Shown: positions 51,851-60,551, numbered from the stretch's first letter. The stretch is DNA of 64,000 nucleotides from Streptomyces sp. NBC_00459 (GCF_036013955.1 NZ_CP107903.1:4278001-4342000); one strand, 5' to 3'. Numbers and translations: made by a program. Notes: generated by a model not told the origin, from the letters alone.

Positions 51851-52930
51851 TTACGCCTCCGCCTCCGCGGGCTCCCGTGGGGCCAGTCCCGACGTCCACC
51901 TCTCCTCGATCCGGCCGACCTTCCACACCACCAGGGCGACGGCCCAGGTCCCGAAGAACAGCCCGACGATGACGTAGCCGACGATGTTGAGGTCGAGGCC
52001 GGAGACCTGGTCCCAGAACGGGCCGTGGAGATCCGCCTGGTCGGCGATCAGGCCCAGTATCTCGACCGTGCCGATGATGAACGCGACGGCGACCGAAAGG
52101 CCGGTGATCGTGAGGTTGTAGTAGACCTTGCGGACCGGCTTGGAGAAGGCCCAGCCGTACGCGAAGTTCATGAACGAGCCGTCGATCGTGTCCAGCAGCG
52201 ACATCCCGGCCGCGAAGAGGACGGGCAGGCACAGGATCGCGTACCAGGGCAGCCCCGAGGCCGCGCCCGAACCGGCCAGCACCAGGAGCGCGACCTCGGT
52301 GGCCGTGTCGAAGCCGAGGCCGAAGAGCAGGCCCAGCGGATACATCTGCCACGACTTGGTGATCGACCTCGTGAAGCGGCCCAGGAGCCGGTTCATGAAC
52401 CCCCGGCTGTTCAGCTGCTCTTCGAGGGCGTCCTCGTCGAAGTGGCCGGTCCGCATCCGCCGGAAGACCTTCCAGATGCCGGCCAGGATGACGAGGTTGA
52501 TGCCGGCGATGAGGTAGAGGAACGTCCCGGAGACGGTCGTACCGATGAGGCCGGTGACGGCGTGCAGGTGGGAGTCGTCGTCCTGGACGGGGCCGGCGAG
52601 GGCCTTGACGCCCAGTGACAGCAGCAGGGCGAGGGCGAAGACGACGCTGGAGTGGCCGAGCGAGAACCAGAACCCGACGGACAGCGGGCGCTGCCCCTCG
52701 CTCATCAGTTTCCGGGTCGTGTTGTCGATGGCGGCGATGTGGTCGGCGTCGAAGGCGTGCCGCATACCGAGCGTGTAGGCGGTCACGCCGATACCGATAC
52801 CGAAGGCCTTCCCACCCACGCTGTAGTGCTCGGGCGCGACGATCGCCACGAGCGTGAACCAGCCGATGACATGCAGCGCCACGATGAACGCGGCCATGCC
52901 GCCGACCCTGATCCACTCCTCACGACTCAT
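51851..52930 (-). CDS. NiCoT-family nickel/cobalt permease (HoxN/NixA)
   Basis: 359 residues, about eight transmembrane helices. The family signature RHAFDADHIAAIDNTTRKLM near residue 60 (H-A-x-D-A-D-H-I), then FSLGHSSVVFALALLL and LGFDTATEVALL, identify a secondary Ni2+/Co2+ importer of the cytoplasmic membrane. ATG 52930 with GAAGG/GGAG upstream is chosen; the in-frame opening beyond runs antisense to cobK and is noise. Lies inside the cobalamin cluster, implying cobalt supply; a Nur-box-like site at 52960-52976 instead suggests nickel control. Confidence 0.94.
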   Translation of the reverse strand: MSREEWIRVGGMAAFIVALHVIGWFTLVAIVAPEHYSVGGKAFGIGIGVTAYTLGMRHAFDADHIAAIDNTTRKLMSEGQRPLSVGFWFSLGHSSVVFALALLLSLGVKALAGPVQDDDSHLHAVTGLIGTTVSGTFLYLIAGINLVILAGIWKVFRRMRTGHFDEDALEEQLNSRGFMNRLLGRFTRSITKSWQMYPLGLLFGLGFDTATEVALLVLAGSGAASGLPWYAILCLPVLFAAGMSLLDTIDGSFMNFAYGWAFSKPVRKVYYNLTITGLSVAVAFIIGTVEILGLIADQADLHGPFWDQVSGLDLNIVGYVIVGLFFGTWAVALVVWKVGRIEERWTSGLAPREPAEAEA

Positions 52931-52959
52931 CGCTCCAGCCTTCTGCCATCGACAGTTAC

Positions 52960-52976
52960 CTGCAATCAATGTGCAG
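52960..52976. promoter_or_regulatory. Nur-box-like site upstream of NiCoT gene
   Basis: CTGCAA-TCAAT-GTGCAG compares with the Streptomyces Nur consensus tTGCaa-N5-ttGCAA at 9 of 12 positions and keeps both GCA/TGC cores. It lies 30 bp upstream of the permease ATG. Confidence 0.42.
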
Positions 52977-52998
52977 TAAAGCTCCCGACAGGTTTCGG

Positions 52999-53793
52999 TC
53001 AGGAGTATCGAGACATCAGCCAGTGCAGGGCCTGCTCCGGGCCGTCGGCCACCCGTACGCCCTCCAGCACCGCCGGGCGGCGTACGACGACCACCGGCAG
53101 CCCTGCCTCCCTCGCCGCCGTCAGCTTCGGGGCGGTGGCCGGGCCGCCGCTGTCCTTCGTGACGACGACGTCGATGCGGTGGCGGCGCAGCAGCTCGCGT
53201 TCGCCGGGTTTGCGGGGTTCGCCGCGTTCGCCGGGCTCGCCGTCGAGGGTGAAGGGGCCGCGGTCGAGCAGCACCTCCATGCGGGCCGGGTGCGGGGGCT
53301 CTGGCGCGTCCACGGAACGGACGAGGAACCACAGCTCGTCCAGCGCGGGGACGGCGAAGGCGGCCAGGCCCAGGCGCCCGGTGGTCAGGAACACCCGTCG
53401 GCCCAGCGCGGGCAGCAGCGCGGCGGCCTCCTCCAGGGAGCCGACCTCGTGCCAGTCGTCGCCCTCGACCGGCACCCAGCCGGGGCGCCGGAGCGCGAGC
53501 AGGGGAACATGGGCTGCGGCGGCGGCCCGTGCCGCGTGGAAACCGATCGTCTCGGCGAAGGGGTGGGTGGCGTCGATGAGAGCGTCCACCTGGTGCGCGC
53601 GCAGCCACTCGGCGAGCCCCTCGGCCCCGCCGAAACCACCCACGCGCACCTCGCCGGGCGGCAGTCGGGGCGTGGAGACACGTCCGGCCAGGGAGTTCGT
53701 CACCCGGAGCGCGGGCAACCCCGTACCGGCGGCGATGAGCTCCGCGAGGCGGCGGGCCTCGGTGGTTCCGCCCAGGATCAGTACGTGCGGCAC
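52999..53793 (-). CDS. cobK: precorrin-6A reductase
   Basis: 264 residues. CobK/CbiJ reduces precorrin-6A with NADPH. Motifs: ILGGTTEARRLAELIAAG at the N-terminus, DALIDATHPFAETI near 73, TKDSGGPATAPKLTAARE near 218. An unusual collagen-like insert (GEPGERGEPRKPGER) near residues 190-205 comes from a low-complexity DNA tract and is probably a surface loop. ATG 53793, divergent from cbiD with only 35 bp between. Confidence 0.93.
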   Translation of the reverse strand: MPHVLILGGTTEARRLAELIAAGTGLPALRVTNSLAGRVSTPRLPPGEVRVGGFGGAEGLAEWLRAHQVDALIDATHPFAETIGFHAARAAAAAHVPLLALRRPGWVPVEGDDWHEVGSLEEAAALLPALGRRVFLTTGRLGLAAFAVPALDELWFLVRSVDAPEPPHPARMEVLLDRGPFTLDGEPGERGEPRKPGERELLRRHRIDVVVTKDSGGPATAPKLTAAREAGLPVVVVRRPAVLEGVRVADGPEQALHWLMSRYS

Positions 53794-53828
53794 GAGAACC
53801 GGGTTCCCTTCATGAGCGGCGAGTGGCG

Positions 53829-54986
53829 ATGAGCAGTGGTGCGGCCGAGGCCAAGGGCGGGCGCGGCGCCCAACTCAAGCACACCGGTCTGCGCCCCGGC
53901 TGGACCACCGGCGCCTGTGCGACCGCCGCGACGACAGCGGCGTACACCGCCCTGCTGACCGGGGACTTCCCCGACCCGGTGACGATCACGCTGCCCAGGG
54001 GGCAGACACCGGCGTTCGCGCTGGCCACCGAGGAGCTGACCGGCTCGTACGCCATGGCGGGCATCGTGAAGGACGCGGGCGACGACCCGGACGTCACCCA
54101 CGGCGCGCTGGTCCGGGCGACCGTACGTCTGCTGCCCGCCGGGTCGGGCGTCGTCTTCCGGGCCGGTCCGGGCGTCGGCACGGTCACCCGCCCCGGGCTG
54201 CCGCTGCCGGTCGGTGAACCGGCGGTCAACCCGGTCCCCCGGCAGCTGATGCGCGACCACATCGGCCGGGTGGCCGCCCTGCACGGGGGCGGAGACGGGA
54301 ACGGAAGCGGGATCGGGGGCGGGGGCGATGTCGAGATCACCGTCTCCATCGACCACGGCGAGGAGATCGCCCGGTCCACCTGGAACCCGCGGCTCGGCAT
54401 CCTCGGCGGGCTGTCCGTCCTCGGCACCACCGGGATCGTGGTCCCGTACTCCTGCTCGGCGTGGATCGACTCGATCCGGCGGGGCGTGGACGTGGCCCGG
54501 GCCGCCGGACACACCCACGTCGCCGGGTGCACCGGCTCGACCTCGGAGAAGACGGTCGTGGCCGCGTACGGGCTCCCCGAGGAAGCCCTGCTCGACATGG
54601 GCGACTTCGCGGGGGCGGTGCTGAAGTACGTACGACGGCATCCCGTCGAACGGCTCACGATCTGCGGCGGGTTCGCGAAACTGTCGAAGCTGGCGGCCGG
54701 TCATCTCGACCTGCACTCCGCGCGTTCCCAGGTCGACAAGGGACTCCTGGCGGAACTGGCCCGGCGCGGCGGCGCGAGCGAGACGCTGGCCGCCGAGGTC
54801 GCGGACGCCAACACCGGCCTCGCGGCACTCCAGTTGTGCACGGCGGCAGGTGTCCCGCTCGGCGACCTGGTCGCGGTGGCCGCACGCGACGAGGCCCTCG
54901 CGGTGCTGCGCGGGGCGCCCGTCGCGGTCGACGTGATCTGTATCGACCGGGCGGGAGACATCGTGGGGCGCAGCGGGGTGGCCTGA
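53829..54986 (+). CDS. cbiD: cobalt-precorrin-5B (C1)-methyltransferase
   Basis: 385 residues. CbiD methylates C-1 of the corrin ring in the early-cobalt route. RPGWTTGACATAATTAAYTA near residue 22, NPVPRQLMRDHIGRVA, and the C-terminal GCTGSTSEKTVVAAYGLPEE are typical. A Gly/Asn/Asp loop (GGGDGNGSGIGGGGD, about 155-170) is an insertion. ATG 53829 is used; the in-frame GTG 53823 is equally possible. A six-codon frame (ATG 53812, MSGEWR) ends at the same ATGA and could couple translation. cobK (usually with CobM/J genes) plus CbiD here means a mixed gene set. Confidence 0.93.
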   Translation: MSSGAAEAKGGRGAQLKHTGLRPGWTTGACATAATTAAYTALLTGDFPDPVTITLPRGQTPAFALATEELTGSYAMAGIVKDAGDDPDVTHGALVRATVRLLPAGSGVVFRAGPGVGTVTRPGLPLPVGEPAVNPVPRQLMRDHIGRVAALHGGGDGNGSGIGGGGDVEITVSIDHGEEIARSTWNPRLGILGGLSVLGTTGIVVPYSCSAWIDSIRRGVDVARAAGHTHVAGCTGSTSEKTVVAAYGLPEEALLDMGDFAGAVLKYVRRHPVERLTICGGFAKLSKLAAGHLDLHSARSQVDKGLLAELARRGGASETLAAEVADANTGLAALQLCTAAGVPLGDLVAVAARDEALAVLRGAPVAVDVICIDRAGDIVGRSGVA

Positions 54987-55117
54987 CGGTCCGTCGGCAA
55001 CCCCGGTCTGCAACCACTCGTCCCGGTGAGGCAGTCTTTCCCCTCGTGGCGATCCTGGGGAACCTTCCGAGTCAGAGCGGGCCGAACGCGCCGGGTACGG
55101 GTGATCCCGCCGCTCAC

Positions 55118-57103
55118 ATGATCGTGTGCGGCGACGACGGGCTCGCGCACCGGCTGGCCCACGAACTCCGCAACGTGTACGGAGAGCAGGTCACGCTCGT
55201 CGTCCCGCCCTCGGAACGGAACGTACGGCCACCGGTGGTCGTCCGGGCCGCCGGAACCGCGTCGGCGCTGCTCGACCGGATGACCGCCGTCGTCAACCGG
55301 GCGGCGGGAAACGGGACCACGGGTGGACCCACGACTGGGACCACGGGTGGAACCACCGGTGCGGGCAGTGGTGCCGGCCGTGATGGTGAACCCGGGCTAC
55401 GGGAAAGGGTGTTGGAGGCCGTCGAGCTGACCGAGGCGGTGCTCGCCGAGGCGGGTGCGGAGCGGGCCGCCGCCCTGGCCCTCGTGTACGACGACGACGA
55501 GACCAACATCCGCGCCGCGCTCACCGCCCGCCGACTCAATCCACGACTACAGCTCGTACTCCGGCTCTACAACCGGCGGTTGGGCCAGCACATCGGGGAA
55601 CTCCTCGACCAGGCATCGGCGTTGGCGGCGGCGGCCGACAACACCGGTGACGGCGGCGGCTATCCGGACCACCGCTCCGACGCGTCCACCACCGTCCTGT
55701 CCGACGCCTACACCGCCGCCCCGGCACTCGCCGCCACCGCGATCACCGGTACCAGCAAGGTCGTTCAGACCGACGGGCTGCTGCTGCGCGCGGTCGAACG
55801 GCTGCCTCCGGCGCCGGGCGAGGTCGCCGACCCGGGCCTGTACACACTCGCCCTGCTCTCCGCCACGAGCAGCGACCCGGCCGGCGCTGACGGCTCGGAG
55901 GGCAGCGGCGACCAGGGGCCCCAGCTGCTCCCCGACGAGGCGGCGGTCGCGGCGGCGACCGGGCGCGCGACGGTCGTGCTCCAGCAGGTGGCGTACGCGT
56001 ACTCCGGGGCGTCGATGTCGGGCGGCCGGGGCGTGGTGCCGCCGTTCGCCTCCCTCTTCTCCCGGCGGCTGCGGTGGTCGCTGGCCGGGATGGTCGGCTG
56101 TGTGATCGCTCTCGCTGTCGCGCTGACGGTCGCGACGGGCGAGCATCCCGTCCACGCGACGTATCTGACCCTCCTGGACCTCTTCGCCATCAACGATCCG
56201 GCGCTCGGCGCCTCGACGACCCGCCAGATCCTCCAACTCCTGTCCGGGCTGGTCGGGTTGCTGCTGCTGCCGGTACTGCTGGCCGCCGTGCTGGAGGCGC
56301 TCGGTACGTTCCGCAGCGGGTCCGCGGTACGGCGTCCGCCGCGTGGGCTGAGCGGGCATGTGGTGCTGCTCGGGCTCGGCAAGATCGGAACGCGGGTGCT
56401 GACCCGTCTGCGCGAGCTCAACATCCCGGTGGTGTGCGTCGAGGCGGATCCCGACGCGCGCGGGCTCGCCACGGCGCGGCGGCTGCGGGTGCCGGTGGTG
56501 CTGGGCGACGTGACCCAGGAGGGTGTCCTGGAGGCCGCGAAGATCAGCCGTGCGCAGGCGCTCCTCGCCCTCACCAGCGCCGACACGACGAACCTGGAAG
56601 CGGTGCTGTACGGGCGTTCCGTACGGCCCGACCTGCGCGTCGTCCTGCGCCTGTACGACGACGACTTCGCCACCGCCGTGTACCGCACCCTGCGGGCCGC
56701 GCACCCCGGCGCCACCACCCGCAGCCGGAGTGTGTCGCATCTGGCGGCGCCCGCGTTCGCCGGGGCGATGATGGGGCGCCAGACGCAGATCCTGGGCACG
56801 ATTCCCGTCGAGCGACGGGTGCTGCTGTTCGCGGCGATGCGGGTGGGCGGGCATGCGCAGTTGGAGGGACTGACGGTCGGCGAGGCGTTCCGGGCGGGGG
56901 CGTGGCGGGTGCTGGCACTGGACACGGGGGCGGGTGCCGTCGGCGCGGACGGGCGTCCGTCGGGGCTGGTGTGGGATCTGCCGGCGACGTATGTGCTGCG
57001 GGCGGAGGACCGGGTGGTACTGGCCGCGACCCGGCGGGGGCTGGCGGAGCTGCTGGGGAGGCGGCGGGGGGGAGCGGGCGGGGGCGTAGTTTCCTCGGCC
57101 TGA
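55118..57103 (+). CDS. TrkA-type NAD-binding membrane protein, putative ion channel
   Basis: 661 residues from ATG 55118 (alternative GTG 55046). Two Rossmann/RCK-like domains flank a membrane section: the first starts MIVCGDDGLAHRLAHELR, is split by a Gly/Thr-rich tract (GGPTTGTTGGTTGAGSG), and the second starts HVVLLGLGKIGTRVLTRLRE near 425. Two helices (about 330-352 and 385-412) lie between them. The pattern resembles K+ channel/CASTOR-POLLUX-like proteins, but no TVGYGD selectivity filter is visible, so transport of K+ is uncertain. It closes the cobalamin region. Confidence 0.8.
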   Translation: MIVCGDDGLAHRLAHELRNVYGEQVTLVVPPSERNVRPPVVVRAAGTASALLDRMTAVVNRAAGNGTTGGPTTGTTGGTTGAGSGAGRDGEPGLRERVLEAVELTEAVLAEAGAERAAALALVYDDDETNIRAALTARRLNPRLQLVLRLYNRRLGQHIGELLDQASALAAAADNTGDGGGYPDHRSDASTTVLSDAYTAAPALAATAITGTSKVVQTDGLLLRAVERLPPAPGEVADPGLYTLALLSATSSDPAGADGSEGSGDQGPQLLPDEAAVAAATGRATVVLQQVAYAYSGASMSGGRGVVPPFASLFSRRLRWSLAGMVGCVIALAVALTVATGEHPVHATYLTLLDLFAINDPALGASTTRQILQLLSGLVGLLLLPVLLAAVLEALGTFRSGSAVRRPPRGLSGHVVLLGLGKIGTRVLTRLRELNIPVVCVEADPDARGLATARRLRVPVVLGDVTQEGVLEAAKISRAQALLALTSADTTNLEAVLYGRSVRPDLRVVLRLYDDDFATAVYRTLRAAHPGATTRSRSVSHLAAPAFAGAMMGRQTQILGTIPVERRVLLFAAMRVGGHAQLEGLTVGEAFRAGAWRVLALDTGAGAVGADGRPSGLVWDLPATYVLRAEDRVVLAATRRGLAELLGRRRGGAGGGVVSSA

Positions 57104-57191
57104 CGGCGCCTGCCGTGCTTCAACTGTGCAGTCGGGATGCTTCGCGACCGTGCACTCGGCGGACGGCGTCGGTCTTCTGCGGATTTGGTCC

Positions 57192-57560
57192 TCATTGGCC
57201 AGCCGCCGGATATGCGCCGCACAGTTTCTCGTAGTGATCGCACAACGCGTTCAGAGAACGGGACAGACGGCGCGCGTACGCGATGTGCGCACTCAGGGCG
57301 GGGCCTGGCTTGATACGCACCTTCCTGCACGTCTCGGAGATGGCCATCCGGGCGTCCGCGCGGGTGAGGGTGTCGTCACCGCGCCGTGCTGAGGCAGCCC
57401 GCCCCAGTTCGGGGATGATGAGCGCCAGGTGCCCCTTCAGCATGAGCATCAGCGTGTGCAGTTCCTCCACCGAGGGCACTGCGGCGTCAGTCGCAAGCAG
57501 TCGGTACGCGCTGGCGCGCATCGTCTCGACGTCGAGGGGCAGGGAGGTGTTCGCCGTCAC
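57192..57560 (-). CDS. DUF6415-like small protein
   Basis: 122 residues. LRLLATDAAVPSVEELHTLM-like start and an HTYARRLSRSLNALCDHYEK-like end (actual HIAYARRLSRSLNALCDHY) match the all-helical protein family (DUF6415, annotated as natural product biosynthesis) common in Streptomyces small-gene cassettes. GTG 57560 with GGGGGAG upstream overlaps the TGA of the preceding gene. Last of four coupled genes; function unknown. Confidence 0.75.
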   Translation of the reverse strand: MTANTSLPLDVETMRASAYRLLATDAAVPSVEELHTLMLMLKGHLALIIPELGRAASARRGDDTLTRADARMAISETCRKVRIKPGPALSAHIAYARRLSRSLNALCDHYEKLCGAYPAAGQ

Positions 57561-57787
57561 AACCACTCCCCCCGTGAACGGGCGTTGGCCACCGCGACGG
57601 CCGAACTCAGAGCATCGGCGTCGGTGACGGTCCGGAGATTCTCCGGCCGCGCATCCCATTCCCGTCCCCCACCGACCGGCCGGACCTGTACATACGGCCC
57701 CTCAAAGCCCATGACCTTGCCGATCCTCCCGGTGTCGGCGTCCTCGACGATGTCGCCGAGGTTCGGCTTGTACGCGGTCATGCTCAC
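57557..57787 (-). CDS. small conserved Streptomyces protein, unknown function
   Basis: 76 residues: YKPNLGDIVEDADTGRIGKV followed by MGFEGPYVQVRPVGGGREWD, a short beta-rich SH3/KOW-like pattern. These proteins recur next to DUF6415 genes in Streptomyces. GTG 57787 overlaps the preceding TGA (GTGA); ATG 57781 is a second possible start and the AGGAGG lies 4 or 10 nt away, respectively. Confidence 0.72.
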   Translation of the reverse strand: MSMTAYKPNLGDIVEDADTGRIGKVMGFEGPYVQVRPVGGGREWDARPENLRTVTDADALSSAVAVANARSRGEWL

Positions 57788-58089
57788 CCGGCCTCCTGCG
57801 CCGACAAGGCCAGCGCTCGCGCCTGTCCGTTCGGTGGAAAGGCGTAGGAGCGCACCGAAGTGGCCGCGCCCGGCTCAATATCCCGAGCGTGCGCCAGCAC
57901 CATCCCCTGACGCTGAGCCCTGCGACGTCGGGCGTGAATGAGGATGGCCCCCCACATCTCCGGCGACGGATCGCGCACGATCACGCCTGAGCCGTCTTCC
58001 CGGTCTGCATAAGGAATGGGGCTGCTGGATGCAGGCGGCCCGAGCAGGAGTGTTCTCATCCGTTCGAGCAACCGTGGTACAAGGTTCAC
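57784..58089 (-). CDS. hypothetical small protein of the DUF6415 cassette
   Basis: 101 residues, no domain recognised. Contains GSGVIVRDPSPEMWGAILIH then ARRRRAQRQGMVLAHARDIE, a basic helix. GTG 58089 with AAGGAG upstream. Stop overlaps the next gene's start, so it is translationally linked downstream. Confidence 0.65.
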   Translation of the reverse strand: MNLVPRLLERMRTLLLGPPASSSPIPYADREDGSGVIVRDPSPEMWGAILIHARRRRAQRQGMVLAHARDIEPGAATSVRSYAFPPNGQARALALSAQEAG

Positions 58090-58176
58090 GTCGACTCCTT
58101 CGTAGTCGGCCGCGCCCCGGGGTGTTCACGCACCGCCGGGGTTTGGTGGCGTCTCCCAACGGAGGTCACGCCGTGG

Positions 58177-58362
58177 TCATGCCGCTCGGCAGCCGCACGT
58201 GACGATCTGCCACACGCGGGTGCTGCCACGGACCACTACGTGTCCGGCCGTGCGCAGGGTCTTGTTGACGGCCCCACAGTGGAAGCAGGCCTCGCCGTGC
58301 AGTCGAACGAGGCTCACTCGCTCGTCGACGTCCGTCGGCACGAGCGGGAGTGCATTGGCCAT
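58177..58362 (-). CDS. small zinc-ribbon-like protein
   Basis: 61 residues with CFHCGAVNKTL and TCGCRAA, i.e. C-x2-C and C-x-C, a likely zinc ribbon. The same small protein is common downstream of XRE-type regulators in Streptomyces. ATG 58362 with GGGAA upstream. Likely expressed from the truncated regulator's promoter region. Confidence 0.65.
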   Translation of the reverse strand: MANALPLVPTDVDERVSLVRLHGEACFHCGAVNKTLRTAGHVVVRGSTRVWQIVTCGCRAA

Positions 58363-58459
58363 CCCCGATTCCCATCTGCTGGTTTCTACGCGTGTGACAG
58401 ATGGTGGGGTCCGGCAAGAGGCACAAGTACCCCAGTGAGGGGTAGTTGGGTGAGGTCGC

Positions 58460-59015
58460 TCAGGTGGCAGCGCACCATTCGGCGAAGTTGGTGAGGCTCT
58501 CCGAGTCGGAACGCTTCAAACGACGAAGCGTTCCGGCGTCCTCACGGACCCACAGGTGTTCACGCGTGTGCTGCGGGGCGATATGCCGCGCGACCTTCAG
58601 CGACTCGAAAGCATCATCCGCGAGCCCGGACCACAACTGGGCCCGGGCAAGCTCGATGTAGAAACCTGATCGCCGTTCAGCTGGGAGGTCCTGGGGCGGC
58701 TTCCACTCCCTTGCGACGTCAAGGGCGCGGTGAACGTGGTCGTTTCCCAGGCTGACGGCGACGGAAACCTCGTGGATGCGGACGGAGTCGGGACCGAACG
58801 CAGTGCCGCAGTACACGTCCTCCCGCACCTGGTCGGCAAGGGAACGGGCCTCGTCAAGGTGAGCGGCGGCGGCCGAGGCGTTACGTGCCCGGCCCGCAAT
58901 AACGGCGGCCCGCATGTGCAGTGCGCCGCGTGCTGCGATCTCCGGCGTCGTACGAGCGGCCGGTGCGGAGTCCAGAGCATGTTCCAAGGCGAAGCGCGCA
59001 GGTTCGCAGATTCCC
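58460..59015 (-). pseudogene. 5'-truncated TPR/XRE-type regulator
   Basis: About 185 codons of the C-terminal tetratricopeptide-like part remain (EHALDSAPAARTTPEIAARG, AREWKPPQDLPAERRSGFYI, ELARAQLWSGLADDAFESLK, NFAEWCAAT at the end). Full-length relatives are ~400-residue proteins with an N-terminal XRE HTH, which is missing: homology-like sequence fades near 59015 and no HTH is found upstream in any frame. Its remaining downstream partners are the four small genes to 57192. Truncation most likely came from the rearrangement that also cut the DNA-ligase gene at 59307. Confidence 0.65.
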
Positions 59016-59206
59016 GGACTACCCTGCGCACGAACCCGTCCGTTGTTCGGTTCATTCTGCCGAGCCGGGCTACGAGTTCGCGCGGGCGCGGCCGTCAGGG
59101 GCGTGAGGAACGGCGGATGGTCGTCACCTCCCGGAGTCCACCCCCTTGCGTCCGTTCGGGGCCGCTCAGCGCGCGGACTGCGGTGAGGCCGCGTACATGT
59201 GGCCGT

Positions 59207-59307
59207 GTGGCACTGACCCCTCCGATCGAACCGATGCTCGCCGAGACATGGCGGGCCCTGCCCCCGGAAGGAGCCCTGCCCGGCGGTTTGATCGCGGAGC
59301 AGAAGTT
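59207..59307 (+). pseudogene. N-terminal fragment of ATP-dependent DNA ligase
   Basis: GTG 59207 begins VALTPPIEPMLAETWRALPP, then EGALPGGLIAEQKL, the start of an actinobacterial ATP-dependent DNA ligase. The catalytic motif I, normally E-x-K-x-DG-x-R, is reached at EQK but then changes to unrelated sequence (LWTGF), so the adenylation lysine is present without the rest of the motif. Only ~34 codons remain: a gene cut at the junction 59307. Confidence 0.65.
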
Positions 59308-59617
59308 ATGGACAGGGTTTGTTGTTGTCCGTTGTCCAGTGCCAACGGCCTGCTGTGATGTCTCTGACGTGGATCCCCAGCTGGAAGTGGCCGATCGGGC
59401 GGTGAACGCACACCCACGCCGTATGCGTGGCCGTAGCTATTGTCGTCAGTGTCGTATCAGGCCCGCTCGTTTGACGGTCGCCAGCAGCGGGGTGGTGTCG
59501 ATGACGGTGACCGTTCCAAGGGGCCGACGGCGTTGGTGAGGAAGGTGTACAGGGCGTCGAGGTTCGCGGCGGCGACGGCGGACCGCGTCCGCACCGCGCT
59601 TACCGGCCTGCCTCCGG

Positions 59618-59821
59618 AACCCGGTCGGCACCGACGAGGCACTGCTGTACCGGTGGTTCGCCGGCACCGCTTTCCTCGGTGCCGTGACAGGCGGTGCCCG
59701 TGTGGACGTCGCCGGCACCGACCTGTTCACCGCCGGCAGTGGAGCCTTCACCGCACAACGCCACGTCGAAGACCTGCTCCCCCTCACCGGCCAACCGCGC
59801 CCGGACCACACCGGATCATGA
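59618..59821 (+). pseudogene. 3' remnant of an unidentified gene
   Basis: 67 codons to TGA 59819-59821, without a start: VGTDEALLYRWFAGTAFLGA and AFTAQRHVEDLLPLTGQ. The end is protein-like and coding in composition, whereas the upstream frame is lost. It could be the tail of an enzyme with NTF2/SnoaL shape, but that is a guess. A strong terminator follows at 59844. Confidence 0.35.
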
Positions 59822-59843
59822 CCGGGTCAACGCCGGACAGCAA

Positions 59844-59880
59844 GCGGCGGCCGCATCGTGAAAGTCGATGCGGCCGCCGC
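59844..59880. terminator. bidirectional terminator, perfect 15-bp stem
   Basis: GCGGCGGCCGCATCG (59844-59858), loop TGAAAGT, CGATGCGGCCGCCGC (59866-59880). It serves the NTF2-like gene on the minus strand and the plus-strand remnant. A degraded copy is present at the equivalent place of the second duplication unit (about 60547-60583). Confidence 0.8.
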
Positions 59881-59929
59881 TGCCTTGAGAAGGTTCCGTC
59901 GCCCGACGGTGATGCCGGGACAACGAGAA

Positions 59930-60280
59930 TCAGACGCCGTAGGGGTTTTCGATGATGTAGACCCAGTCCCCCTCGGCCGTCCTTCTCATCACCTCGACCG
60001 ACTTTCCTTGCACCGTGCCGCTCTCGCTCGTGATCCGCCAGGGCACCTGGACCATCGCCAGGTCGCCGTTCTGATGGACCGACGCGGCCCCCATCTCAAA
60101 GGTTCCGGGCGAGGCGAGGTAGGGCTTCAGCGCCTCCTTGATACCTTCTCTGCCGTAGACCGGCTCCTGTCCCGGTCCCGGCACGAACATCGCGTCTTCG
60201 TCGAACAGGGAACCCAGTCCGTCGAGGTCCCGGTCCTTGAGGTACTGGGCGAAGCGCTCGTGCACGACTTCCGGCTTCAT
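59930..60280 (-). CDS. NTF2/SnoaL-like protein, copy A
   Basis: 116 residues: VVHERFAQYLKDRDLDGLGS, LFDEDAMFVPGPGQEPVYGR and VEVMRRTAEGDWVYIIENPY are the standard SnoaL/NTF2-like polyketide-cyclase or SgcJ-type pattern. A small ligand-binding fold with many roles; none can be picked here. ATG 60280 with AAGGAAAG upstream. Duplicated at 60633-60983; the two copies are about 85% identical. Confidence 0.82.
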   Translation of the reverse strand: MKPEVVHERFAQYLKDRDLDGLGSLFDEDAMFVPGPGQEPVYGREGIKEALKPYLASPGTFEMGAASVHQNGDLAMVQVPWRITSESGTVQGKSVEVMRRTAEGDWVYIIENPYGV

Positions 60281-60490
60281 ATTCTTTCCTTTTCTCTTCG
60301 CTTCTTCGTTGCGGACGAGCGGGTCGGCTACCGGCCGATCCATGTGAGCCATTGACCGGTGACGGACGGCGTCAGCCCCAGAAAGCTGCTGGGCGCTGTC
60401 GTGCGCGCCAGTGCGGTGACCGCAGCCGCTCCCGCGACTGCGGCGGCATAGGAGGAGCGGGCCGGTGCGCCACCGGTACTGGGTGAGGTG

Positions 60491-60551
60491 TCAGCGGGTG
60501 TGCGGCTCCGGCAAGGTGACGGGCTCGCCCGGGGTGGGCCAGTGCAGCGGG
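60491..60551 (-). pseudogene. C-terminal remnant of the MBL hydrolase gene (unit A)
   Basis: The last 19 codons read LHWPTPGEPVTLPEPHTR, nearly identical to the C-terminus of the intact MBL gene at 61228 (ending LHWPTPGEPVTLPDPHTL). Only this tail was copied in the duplication, giving a scar. Confidence 0.7.

Larger units (their letters stand above)
59308..59929. other. decayed region between ligase fragment and NTF2-like gene
   Basis: About 620 bp with only pieces of genes in different frames. A minus-strand tail reads HRPIGHFQLGIHVRDITAGR to a TAA at the ligase junction; another minus-strand piece reads LDALYTFLTNAVGPL then, after a frame change, VTVIDTTPLLATVKRAGLIR; a plus-strand tail is listed separately. 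None identifies a family with confidence. This is typical of a mobile-element or gene graveyard. Confidence 0.5.
59849..60551. repeat. tandem duplication, unit A (about 703 bp)
   Basis: Unit A runs from GGCCGCATCG at 59849 to about 60551 and is repeated as unit B at 60552-61289 at an offset of 703 bp, diverged by scattered substitutions. Each unit contains an NTF2-like gene and, to its right, the end of an MBL gene. Confidence 0.8.

Noticed and set aside
50961..53828. Cobalamin riboswitch for the B12 genes
   Set aside because: No B12-box-like sequence before cobH, cobK or cbiD; the cobK/cbiD spacer is only 35 bp.
53812..53832. Six-codon leader ORF (MSGEWR) before cbiD
   Set aside because: Overlap with the cbiD ATG is neat, but chance is likely for such a short frame; mentioned only in the cbiD entry.
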